From the NCBI GenBank assembly GCA_965227095.1, contig CBDDFL010000001.1:682001-746000 (forward strand): a stretch of 64,000 nucleotides of DNA. The letters are read 5' to 3'. How positions within the stretch are numbered: position 1 is the stretch's first letter; the number at the start of each line of letters is the position of its first letter. Shown piece after piece: positions 25,442 through 31,967 of this stretch. The translations under genes were made by a program, and so were the position numbers. The DNA comes from JANQMY01 sp965227095 (GTDB taxonomy: Bacteria; Pseudomonadota; Alphaproteobacteria; JANQMY01). A model generated the notes under the pieces. The model had not been told where the DNA came from, did no database searches, and saw only the letters and a list, made by a program, of their open reading frames with translations.

Positions 25442-26098
25442 ATGACAGCTGGTTTCTTCATCCTCAGGCGGACGGTTGCGTGTTGGGTGGCCGCTCTTGC
25501 GGGCAGCCTTCTTATGATGTCGGTTGCCCTCGCCGACTCCAAGACAATTTTCATCACCAGCAATGGCTGGCATACGGGTGTCGTGCTGGCGGTGAAGGAT
25601 GTGCCCGATGGCGTCCTTCCCGAAATCGCGGATTTTCCGAAGGCGCGCTATCTCGAGTTCGGTTGGGGCGATGCCGCGTATTATCCCAACCGCGATGCGG
25701 GCCTTGCTCAAGGTCTGTCTGCCATTATGACGAAGTCACCGGCGGTGATGCATGTGGTGGGCCTGTGGGGGCCGCCCGCCCGCGTGTTCCCGGACGCGGC
25801 GGTGGTCGAGCTGGTGCTGACAGCCGACCAGTTTGCCGCCTTGGCAGCGTACCTCCATGACAGCTTCGACAGGGGAGATGGCAGCCGGGTCGCCGCGTTG
25901 GCACCGGGGCTTTATGCGTTCAGCCTGTTCTATCCGGCGGTTGGCGATTTTCACTGGGGAAATACCTGTAATCATTGGACGGCAAACGCCCTCGCGGTGG
26001 CAGGCTTTGACATTAAACCAGACGGAAAACGCCGTGCGTCCGTGTTGATGCGCGCCGTGCGGAAGCTGGCGGAAGAAAAGAAAACGGACGGGCACTAA
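25442..26098 (+). CDS. DUF2459-family exported protein
   Basis: From ATG 25442 the 218-residue product has a signal sequence (hydrophobic to about residue 35, cut after ALA). It continues with TIFITSNGWHTGVVL, LEFGWGDAAYY, and W-G-N-T-C-N-H-W-T-A, which are hallmarks of the TIGR02117/DUF2459 family as I recall it. The conserved His and Cys residues suggest a hydrolase-like site resembling NlpC/P60 peptidases. The function is not established. It lies directly upstream of the ptx operon but is separated by about 150 bp. Confidence 0.75.
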   Translation: MTAGFFILRRTVACWVAALAGSLLMMSVALADSKTIFITSNGWHTGVVLAVKDVPDGVLPEIADFPKARYLEFGWGDAAYYPNRDAGLAQGLSAIMTKSPAVMHVVGLWGPPARVFPDAAVVELVLTADQFAALAAYLHDSFDRGDGSRVAALAPGLYAFSLFYPAVGDFHWGNTCNHWTANALAVAGFDIKPDGKRRASVLMRAVRKLAEEKKTDGH

Positions 26099-26252
26099 GC
26101 GTCCGTTGCAAAAGGTTCAAGATTCCGTCTTTGTGATGTTGCAATTCACCTGCTTAATCGTAAACGTCCAACGATAAAAATAATCAATCAATCAATTTAA
26201 GGAATAGAACGCGGCGGCGCATGAAGCCATGCGAGCCGTGACGGGGTGTCTT

Positions 26253-27074
26253 GTGTCCATCATTGAGGTGAAATCCCTCAGTGTACGGTATCGCGGCGGT
26301 GTAACCGCGCTCGACCGTATCGATCTGACGTTTGAACCTGGTGCATTTACGGTTCTGCTGGGGCCGTCGGGCGCCGGGAAATCAACCCTGCTGCGGGCTC
26401 TTAATGGGCTGGTGCGCCCCACCAAAGGCAAGATCATTTCTAAGGACCTTGGGGCTCTTACGTCGCGCGCCAAGCTGCGCCGCCACCGCCAGTCCACGGC
26501 GATGATTTTTCAACAGCACCAATTAATCGGCCGCCTTAACGTTCTCACAAATGTGTTGACCGGGCGCCTGGGCTATTACCGCTCTTGGCAAACCCTGTTC
26601 CGCCGTAAAAGCGCGGACATGAAAATCGCCCTGGAAGCGATTGATCGGGTTGGTTTGATAGATTTTGCATTGCGGCGCGTGGATACGCTCAGCGGTGGCC
26701 AGCAACAGCGCGTCGGCATTGCCCGCGCCCTTGCCCAAGATCCGGTGCTGGTCTTGGGGGACGAGCCTATTGCGAGCCTCGATCCCGAAACCTCTGTCCG
26801 GGTGCTGAAACAACTACATGACATTTGTAAGGAAGATGGCATCACCGCCATTGTCAGCCTGCATCAGGTGGAACTGGCGAAACAATTCGCCGACCGCCTG
26901 ATTGGCATCTCCAGCGGGCAGGTGGTTTTTGACGGTCCGGCGGAAGACCTCACCCCTGCTTTTATTCAAAAGATTTATGGCGCGCAGACGCAAGAAGCTG
27001 CCGCTGAAGACGTGGCCGGCGACACCGCGTCCCCGACACCTGTCGCCATTCTCGAACCTGAATTAGAAGGATGA
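26253..27074 (+). CDS. ptxA: Phosphite/phosphonate ABC transporter, ATP-binding subunit
   Basis: The ATPase has Walker A GPSGAGKST, Q-loop MIFQQHQLIGR, the signature LSGGQQQR and Walker B VLVLGDEP, in the PhnC/PtxA subfamily (LNVLTNVLTGRLG). The likely start is the GTG at 26253, giving 273 residues; an ATG at 26229 is possible. It opens a five-gene run in which the fourth gene is a phosphite dehydrogenase, so PtxA is a better name than PhnC. A Pho box was not obvious in the AT-rich leader 26099-26252, which contains an AATC tetramer repeat. Confidence 0.9.
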   Translation: MSIIEVKSLSVRYRGGVTALDRIDLTFEPGAFTVLLGPSGAGKSTLLRALNGLVRPTKGKIISKDLGALTSRAKLRRHRQSTAMIFQQHQLIGRLNVLTNVLTGRLGYYRSWQTLFRRKSADMKIALEAIDRVGLIDFALRRVDTLSGGQQQRVGIARALAQDPVLVLGDEPIASLDPETSVRVLKQLHDICKEDGITAIVSLHQVELAKQFADRLIGISSGQVVFDGPAEDLTPAFIQKIYGAQTQEAAAEDVAGDTASPTPVAILEPELEG

Positions 27075-27078
27075 ACCG

Positions 27079-27939
27079 ATGTCATTTCTCAAACGCACAG
27101 TAAGTGCAGCCCTCGGCATGATCGTGGGTGCGGGCCTGATGGCGTCGTCCGCACTGGCGGCGGATGCCAATCCCGATACTTTAAGAGTGGCTTTGTTGCC
27201 CGATGAAAATGCGGCAACGATCATTAAACAAAACAAGCCGCTAAAAGATTACCTGGAAAAAACGCTCAACAAGAAAGTTGAGCTGATCGTGACGACCGAC
27301 TATTCGTCCATGATCGAAGCCATGCGGTTCGGCCGCTTGGAACTGGCCTATTTCGGCCCATTGTCCTACACGCTGGCAAAGTCGCGCAGCGACATCGAAC
27401 CCTTTGCCGCCCGGATCAAAAAGGGGTCGACCACCTATAAAGCTGTTGTCATCGGCAATATCGAGGCCGGCATCAACAGCATCGAAGATCTGAAGGGCAA
27501 ACAAGTGGCTTATGGCGACCAAGCGTCCACGTCCAGCCATCTGATCCCTAAATCCATGCTGCGCGATGCGGGTTTGACCGAAGGCAAAGACTACAAAGAA
27601 AACTTTGCCGGGGCTCACGATGCGGTGGCCGTTGCGGTTCAGAACAACAATGCGCAAGGCGGTGGCTTGAGCAAGCCGATCTTCGAAAGCCTGGTGGAAC
27701 GCGACATCATCAGCCTCGAGAAGGTTCGGGTCTTGGGTGAATCAGCGCCCTTCCCGCAATACCCTTGGGCCATGCGGTCCGATATGGACGACGCTCTGAA
27801 AGAAGCCATTCGTCAGGCGTTCTACACCCTAAAAGACGAAGCGGTTTTGAAACCGTTTAAGTCAGACGGGTTCGCGCCGATCAATGACAGCGATTACGAC
27901 GTGGTTCGTGATCTGCAAGCGAAGCTTGGTCTGTCCTGA
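27079..27939 (+). CDS. ptxB: Phosphite/phosphonate periplasmic binding protein
   Basis: The 286-residue protein has a signal peptide (hydrophobic core about residues 10-26, cut after ALA) and the PhnD/PtxB fold: LRVALLPDENAATII, ELIVTTDYSSMIEAM, LELAYFGPLSYTLA and YGDQASTSSHLIPK, with the ST-S cluster that contacts phosphonate or phosphite oxygens. It starts 4 bp after ptxA. It would deliver phosphite in the periplasm to the PtxC permease. Binding preference (phosphite, phosphonate or hypophosphite) cannot be settled by reading. Confidence 0.9.
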   Translation: MSFLKRTVSAALGMIVGAGLMASSALAADANPDTLRVALLPDENAATIIKQNKPLKDYLEKTLNKKVELIVTTDYSSMIEAMRFGRLELAYFGPLSYTLAKSRSDIEPFAARIKKGSTTYKAVVIGNIEAGINSIEDLKGKQVAYGDQASTSSHLIPKSMLRDAGLTEGKDYKENFAGAHDAVAVAVQNNNAQGGGLSKPIFESLVERDIISLEKVRVLGESAPFPQYPWAMRSDMDDALKEAIRQAFYTLKDEAVLKPFKSDGFAPINDSDYDVVRDLQAKLGLS

Positions 27940-27965
27940 TCACCTGACTTACTGCTGGAAACCTT

Positions 27966-28004
27966 GGGGTCGGGGTGTTGTGTCTTCACTCTGACCCCCT
28001 TTTT
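27966..28004 (+). terminator. Intercistronic hairpin with T-run between ptxB and ptxC
   Basis: GGGGTCGGGGTG (27966-27977) pairs with CACTCTGACCCC (27987-27998) over ten of twelve positions, followed by TTTTT (28000-28004). In the middle of the operon it could act as a partial terminator or as an RNA stabiliser, raising the binding protein level relative to the permease and dehydrogenase. Confidence 0.6.
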
Positions 28005-28014
28005 GGATTGTCCT

Positions 28015-28863
28015 ATGTCGCACGTCAGCCTTGATAAATCTGGCCTCTCCACGCTTTCGGCAGAGAAGACGGCGCGCTACGATGCCTTGATTGTCGCCGA
28101 ATATGGCCGTCAAAACCGCATGCTGATGCTGAGTGTCGGCATCTTGGCGCTGGTGGCGGTAAGCGCGGGCTTTACAGGCCTGTTTGATGTGGAGCGCTTG
28201 GCCGGCGCGCCGGAAGCGTTCGCGGTTCTTGGCGGGGAAATGGTGCCGCCGGATTTTACCAATATCCGCGATTGGATACGGCCCCTCATTGACACCTTGG
28301 CCATGAGCATTGCCGGGACGGCATTGGCCGTGATCATATCCGTACCGCTTGGGTTTTTAGCCGCACGCAACACAACGCCCAATATCGTGGTGTATCAAGC
28401 CGCGCGGTTTTTATTGAATGTGCTCCGCAGCATTCCAGAACTGATTATGGGCATTTTGTTTGTGGCGGCCGTTGGGTTTGGCCCGCTGCCGGGTGTGCTG
28501 GCATTGGGGTTTCATTCAGTGGGCATGGTGGGCAAATTTTTTGCCGAATCCATCGAGCATGTGGATGAACGGCCCATTGAAGCTGCCGAGGCCGCCGGTG
28601 CCCATGGTTTTCAAATCATTCAGCATGCGGTCTTTCCGCAAGTGCTGTCACAGTTTGCGGACACGACGATCTACCGGTGGGAATATAATTTCCGCGCCTC
28701 TACGGTGATGGGCATGGTAGGGGCCGGCGGCATTGGGTTTGAACTCATGTCCTCTCTGCGGCTGATGAATTACACGGAAGTTTCCGCCATTTTGATCACG
28801 ATTTTGGTGATGGTGTCGCTGGTGGACGCGATTGGGTCGCTTCTGCGCCGCCTTTTGAAGTGA
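28015..28863 (+). CDS. ptxC: Phosphite/phosphonate ABC transporter permease
   Basis: ATG 28015 starts a 282-residue protein with about six membrane helices and the PhnE/PtxC EAA-like loop (ERPIEAAEAAGAHGFQIIQH). The frame is open upstream to 27964, but those residues include the hairpin region. An N-terminal cytoplasmic segment precedes the first helix (MLSVGILALVAVSAGF). It carries phosphite across the inner membrane with PtxA and PtxB. Its stop is within a few bases of ptxD. Confidence 0.88.
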   Translation: MSHVSLDKSGLSTLSAEKTARYDALIVAEYGRQNRMLMLSVGILALVAVSAGFTGLFDVERLAGAPEAFAVLGGEMVPPDFTNIRDWIRPLIDTLAMSIAGTALAVIISVPLGFLAARNTTPNIVVYQAARFLLNVLRSIPELIMGILFVAAVGFGPLPGVLALGFHSVGMVGKFFAESIEHVDERPIEAAEAAGAHGFQIIQHAVFPQVLSQFADTTIYRWEYNFRASTVMGMVGAGGIGFELMSSLRLMNYTEVSAILITILVMVSLVDAIGSLLRRLLK

Positions 28864-28871
28864 GAAAAAGC

Positions 28872-29867
28872 ATGGCCAAGCCGAAAGTTGTCATCACCAA
28901 TTGGATCCACGAAGACATTGCGCAAAAGCTCGATCCGGTGGCGGAAATTGTGGCCAATAAAGACCGCCGCCGGGGCTTTACCCACGCTGAAATTCTGAAA
29001 TGGGCACCGGACGCCGTGGGTCTGGTGACGTTTATGACCGATCATGTGCATGCGGATTTCCTGGACCAACTGCCGAATCTGAAAATCATTTCTTGCGCGT
29101 TGCGTGGTTATGACAATTTTGATGTGGCCGCGTGCCATGCGCGCGGCATCACGCTGACCCATGTGCCGGATCTGTTGCAAGGCCCCACAGCGGAATTGAC
29201 CATTGGATTGATGATCGGCCTTGGCCGCCATATGGGGCCGGGGGACCGGTTCGTGCGGTCGGGTGATTTTGCGGGCTGGCGGCCGCAATTTTACGGGCGC
29301 AGTCTGGCCGAAAGTACCGTTGGCTTTGTCGGCTTTGGGGAACTTGCCAAGGCCATCGCACAGCGTTTGAAAGCCTTTGGCAGTACGATGATCTATCATG
29401 ATGTGGAGCGGCTGTCGTCTCAGGAAGAAACGGCGTTCGAAGCAAGCTACCGGCCCTTTTCGCAGCTTTTGTCCGCGTGCGATTTTGTGGTGCTCACGGT
29501 CCCGCTGACGTCGGACACCGTACATCTGATTGGCCGGCGCGAAATCGATAAAATGCGCGCCGATGCCATCCTTATCAATCCGGCCCGGGGGTCGATTGTG
29601 GATGAAGAAGCCGTGTGCGATGCGCTCAATCGCGGGCGCTTGGGCGGGTACGCCGCCGACGTCTTTGCCTGCGAGGATTGGGCTTTGCCCAACAAGCCTA
29701 AAACCATCCCCGCCGGTTTGCTGCATCAGACAGACCGGACGCAATTCACGCCGCATCTGGGGTCGGCGGTGGAAAGCGTTCGCCGCGGCATTGCGCAGAT
29801 GGCGGTCGACAACGTGATCGCCGTTCTCGAGGGCCGGGAACCGGATGGATTGATCGAGGGACCTTAG
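28872..29867 (+). CDS. ptxD: Phosphite dehydrogenase (NAD-dependent phosphonate dehydrogenase)
   Basis: The protein matches Pseudomonas stutzeri PtxD as I remember it along its length, for example CALRGYDNFDVAACHARG, VPDLL-x-x-PTAEL-x-IGL and VRSGDFAGWRPQFYG. From ATG 28872 it has 331 residues. Catalytic residues align with PtxD R237, E266 and H292 as Arg239, Glu268 and His295; R301 aligns with Arg304. PtxD Lys76 is Arg78 here. The cofactor motif reads GFVGFGELAKA, with Ala in the last Gly position, and Asp177 stands where PtxD has Glu175, which supports NAD over NADP. It oxidises phosphite to phosphate, giving the cell a phosphorus source. A GTG at 28860 overlapping the ptxC stop is a less likely start. 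Confidence 0.92.
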   Translation: MAKPKVVITNWIHEDIAQKLDPVAEIVANKDRRRGFTHAEILKWAPDAVGLVTFMTDHVHADFLDQLPNLKIISCALRGYDNFDVAACHARGITLTHVPDLLQGPTAELTIGLMIGLGRHMGPGDRFVRSGDFAGWRPQFYGRSLAESTVGFVGFGELAKAIAQRLKAFGSTMIYHDVERLSSQEETAFEASYRPFSQLLSACDFVVLTVPLTSDTVHLIGRREIDKMRADAILINPARGSIVDEEAVCDALNRGRLGGYAADVFACEDWALPNKPKTIPAGLLHQTDRTQFTPHLGSAVESVRRGIAQMAVDNVIAVLEGREPDGLIEGP

Positions 29868-29871
29868 ACTT

Positions 29872-30771
29872 ATGCTGTCATTCGATCAATTGACCTGCTT
29901 TGTGGCGCTGGCCGAACAGGGGTCCTTCCACGGGGCGGCGGCGTCATTGAATTGTTCGCAGCCGACCATTTCGCACCGCTTGAAGCGCTTGGAAGACGAT
30001 CTGCAAGCCGTCCTTATTCAACGTGGCCGCAGCGGGTGTCAGTTAAGTGTTGCCGGATCCAGGTTTTTGCCCTTGGCCCGTTCCATTCTTGCCATCGCGC
30101 AACAGGCGAACCGTGTCGTGAAAAACCAGACCGTCCGTGTTGCCGCCTGCAGCAATATCGGCATCTATTCGATGCCCCCGCTGATTGCGTCCTTCTCGTC
30201 AGAACACAAAAGACACGATGTGTGTGAATTCTGGTTGGGGTCTAATCCGGAGGTTCATGAGCGTCTCATCCGGGCGGAAGCCGATGTGGCCATTATGGAA
30301 TGGTGGCAAGAAACAGACGGCTTCAAGGCGCGCGTGTTTGCCGAAGATCCCATGGTGTTGATTATGCCGCCAGGGCATGAGCTTTCCCGGCGCAGGCGGA
30401 TCACGCGCGATGATCTTGTGAAAATTCCCCTCTTGGGTGGAGAACGGGGGACGGGGACAGGGCGCTTGTTGCGCACGATCGTGGGGGAGCGCGCCGGCCT
30501 GTTGCAGTCCGGGGCCAGTTTGGGATCGACCGAGGCCGTTAAGCGCGCTGTCCGGGCGGGGCTAGGTGTGTCCGTGGTTCTCGCCAGCAGTGTGCGGGAT
30601 GAAGTCGCGAACGGGGTACTGAAAACGTGCCCCATCGACATTGCCGGGGCAAAGAAATCATTCTATCTGGCGCATCGCAGCGATCTGCATGCGCAAGATA
30701 TGGCGTCGCTTTTTTCCGATTACCTGGCCGCTAACGGGGCGCGTCCTGTGTCTGCCAATAATCCTTCATAA
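29872..30771 (+). CDS. ptxE: LysR-family regulator of the ptx operon
   Basis: The 299-residue protein has an N-terminal winged helix (SFDQLTCFVALAEQGSFHGAAASLNCSQPTISHRLKRLEDDL) typical of LysR regulators and a substrate-binding domain of two lobes. It follows ptxD by 4 bp, the place of ptxE in the P. stutzeri operon, and presumably regulates ptx genes. Its last four residues (NNPS) and stop codon are supplied by a 49-bp repeat that is a copy of the 3' end of trmO, so its C-terminus has been shaped by a recombination junction. Confidence 0.85.
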   Translation: MLSFDQLTCFVALAEQGSFHGAAASLNCSQPTISHRLKRLEDDLQAVLIQRGRSGCQLSVAGSRFLPLARSILAIAQQANRVVKNQTVRVAACSNIGIYSMPPLIASFSSEHKRHDVCEFWLGSNPEVHERLIRAEADVAIMEWWQETDGFKARVFAEDPMVLIMPPGHELSRRRRITRDDLVKIPLLGGERGTGTGRLLRTIVGERAGLLQSGASLGSTEAVKRAVRAGLGVSVVLASSVRDEVANGVLKTCPIDIAGAKKSFYLAHRSDLHAQDMASLFSDYLAANGARPVSANNPS

Positions 30772-30823
30772 GCTCTCTGGACCAGTCCGGTTGATGAACG
30801 GGACTGGGTGGCGGGAACGTTGT
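30731..30823 (-). pseudogene. Remnant of a trmO 3' end
   Basis: Read on the minus strand, 30823 to 30731 encodes TTFPPPSPVHQPDWSREL followed by MKDYWQTQDAPR and a stop. This matches the C-terminus of the intact TrmO encoded at 31742-31257 (PVHQPDWSRELMKDYWAA). Sequence upstream of the fragment does not resemble trmO. The piece overlaps the end of ptxE on the other strand and marks a recombination joint. Confidence 0.7.
30756..30804. repeat. 49-bp direct repeat, copy 1 (trmO 3' end)
   Basis: This copy is identical in 48 of 49 positions to 31279-31327, 523 bp downstream. It starts CAATAATCCTTCATAAGC and ends ACGGGAC. It supplies the stop codon of ptxE. Outside the block the two copies diverge, although similarity in the trmO frame continues for about 15 bp on one side. 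Confidence 0.85.
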
Positions 30824-30904
30824 AAAGCTTTCCTTGAATACAAAGTACAATTGGAGCTTATTTAAAAGGTTGCAACGTCGACCTGTCTGGCAGAACTCGG
30901 GAAA

Positions 30905-31294
30905 ATGATGGACTTCGATAACTGGCGGGAACGAATTATTGAAGAACTAGAGGAACTTGCTGATCGAGGGTTCCAAAGGAAGCATTGGAACGCAGGCCTT
31001 CCTGACAAAATCCACTCATTTGATGATTTGGTTTCGCGTCTCTATGACGACTTTGATTTCAAAGGATTTGTTGAGAAGGTCCAAGAACACTCTACTGAAG
31101 CCGTTGCCGGGTCAGCTCTTCAGCAATTTGAGGCACGGTTATCCAAGTACATTGATGGATTGGGATTCGGTGTTGATGACAAAAAGGTTATCGATGATCC
31201 GGAATGGATCAGCATTTCGTCTGACGCAGTGGTTATTGTTGGCATTGTTAAGGGTCTCAAGAACTGGCAGGTGCTGCCCAATAATCCTTCATAA
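30905..31294 (+). CDS. Orphan small protein between trmO repeats
   Basis: The 129-residue product begins with an acidic helix (FDNWRERIIEELEELADRGF) and continues with FQRKHWNAGL, FDDLVSRLYDDF and a C-terminal hydrophobic strand (DAVVIVGIVKGL). There is faint resemblance to the small SCO4402-type family, which I cannot confirm. Base composition is visibly more AT-rich than its neighbours. Its final residues LPNNPS and stop come from the second copy of the trmO repeat. A small promoter-like TTGAAT/TTATTT pair lies in the AT-rich leader (about 30833-30865). It may be recently acquired cargo. Confidence 0.6.
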   Translation: MMDFDNWRERIIEELEELADRGFQRKHWNAGLPDKIHSFDDLVSRLYDDFDFKGFVEKVQEHSTEAVAGSALQQFEARLSKYIDGLGFGVDDKKVIDDPEWISISSDAVVIVGIVKGLKNWQVLPNNPS

Positions 31295-31742
31295 GCTCTC
31301 TGGACCAGTCCGGTTGATGGACGGGACCGCGTGGTAGGAACTCTGTCATCACCGGTTTGAGGTCCAGCACCGGTGTGCCGTCTATGGCGTCGAGGCCCGC
31401 GACCTCCACCGTTAGTCCGTCAACGGAAAGAAGTTTGCACATCGTGGCGCCGAGGCGATTGGGGCGGTTTTTGCCGCGCTGGGCCAGGATCCCCACTTGC
31501 GGCCAGTCGCGGTTGCCTCTGGGGTGGCGCGCGCCGCGCACGATTTTTTCGTCCGGCACTTGGTCAAACAGATAGATCACTTCGATATGGCTGAAGCTGT
31601 CCAGTTGGGCGGCCGCGTCTTGCTCCAGCACATCCGGATCAAGGGTGATGGTGGTTTTCTCGGCATCCCAATTGTCGTCATCCGCCCGCGTGCGCGTACA
31701 GGTGATCCGGCCAATGGGCGTGAGGGTGAACGTGTCAGACAT
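31257..31742 (-). CDS. trmO: tRNA (N6-threonylcarbamoyladenosine37-N6)-methyltransferase
   Basis: The 161-residue protein is a TrmO/TsaA (YaeB) domain: IGRITCTRT near the N-terminus, LDSFSHIEVIYLFDQ, RGARHPRGNRDWPQVGILAQRG and NRLGATMCKLL, which form the SAM and tRNA site, then LDLKPVMTEFLPRG. It uses SAM to methylate t6A37 in tRNA. Bacterial forms often carry an extra C-terminal domain; this one is the short type. Its 3' end carries copy 2 of the direct repeat and overlaps the orphan gene on the other strand by 38 nt. Confidence 0.9.
   Translation of the reverse strand: MSDTFTLTPIGRITCTRTRADDDNWDAEKTTITLDPDVLEQDAAAQLDSFSHIEVIYLFDQVPDEKIVRGARHPRGNRDWPQVGILAQRGKNRPNRLGATMCKLLSVDGLTVEVAGLDAIDGTPVLDLKPVMTEFLPRGPVHQPDWSRELMKDYWAAPASS
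31279..31327. repeat. 49-bp direct repeat, copy 2 (within intact trmO)
   Basis: This is the second copy of the repeat at 30756-30804 (48 of 49 identical). Here it forms the last coding part of intact trmO on the minus strand and the last codons and stop of the orphan gene on the plus strand. Confidence 0.85.
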
Positions 31743-31846
31743 GAGCTTCTCCCAGGTTGGGGGCAGCTAAGCACACATCACCGATGAAGAGGGCGCATAA
31801 ATTTGTGTCCTGGGGGGGCTGGGCAGATCGCTAGCTTTACTGTCTG

Positions 31847-31946
31847 TCGTCCCTGCGAAGGCAGGGACCCATAACCACCGGAACCAAATTTCTAGCACAG
31901 GGGATATGGATCCTAGATAGGCGCTAACGCGCCTTCTGGGATGACA
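31847..31946. repeat. Intergenic palindromic (REP/MITE-like) element
   Basis: The 225-bp gap 31743-31967 holds about 100 bp beginning GTCGTCCCTGCGAAGGCAGG and ending GGGATGACA. It contains hairpins TCCCTGC-gaag-GCAGGGA (31850-31867) and GGCGC-taac-GCGCC (31920-31933). The start, middle (GACCCATAACCACCG) and end resemble the CGTCCCTGCGAAGGCAGGGACCC-type repeats dispersed in alphaproteobacterial genomes. The remainder of the gap has no gene. Confidence 0.6.
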
Positions 31947-31967
31947 TAAGAAAGAAAACGATCCGAA

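Noticed and set aside
24407..25711. Long minus-strand frame (434 codons) opposite the cupin-like gene
   Set aside because: It spans parts of two plus-strand genes, has no ribosome binding site or recognisable motif, and is a high-G+C antisense shadow; the plus-strand gene has an AGGAGG site.
26099..26252. Pho box upstream of ptxA
   Set aside because: No convincing pair of CTGTCAT-like direct repeats was found by eye in the leader.
28770..29756. Minus-strand frame opposite ptxD
   Set aside because: The plus strand encodes an unmistakable PtxD with all catalytic residues; the antisense frame is compositionally skewed (His/Arg/Gly-rich).
30756..31327. Integron cassette with attC sites
   Set aside because: The repeats code for the TrmO C-terminus, lack the GTTRRRY core and the paired inverted-repeat arms of attC, and no integrase is seen.
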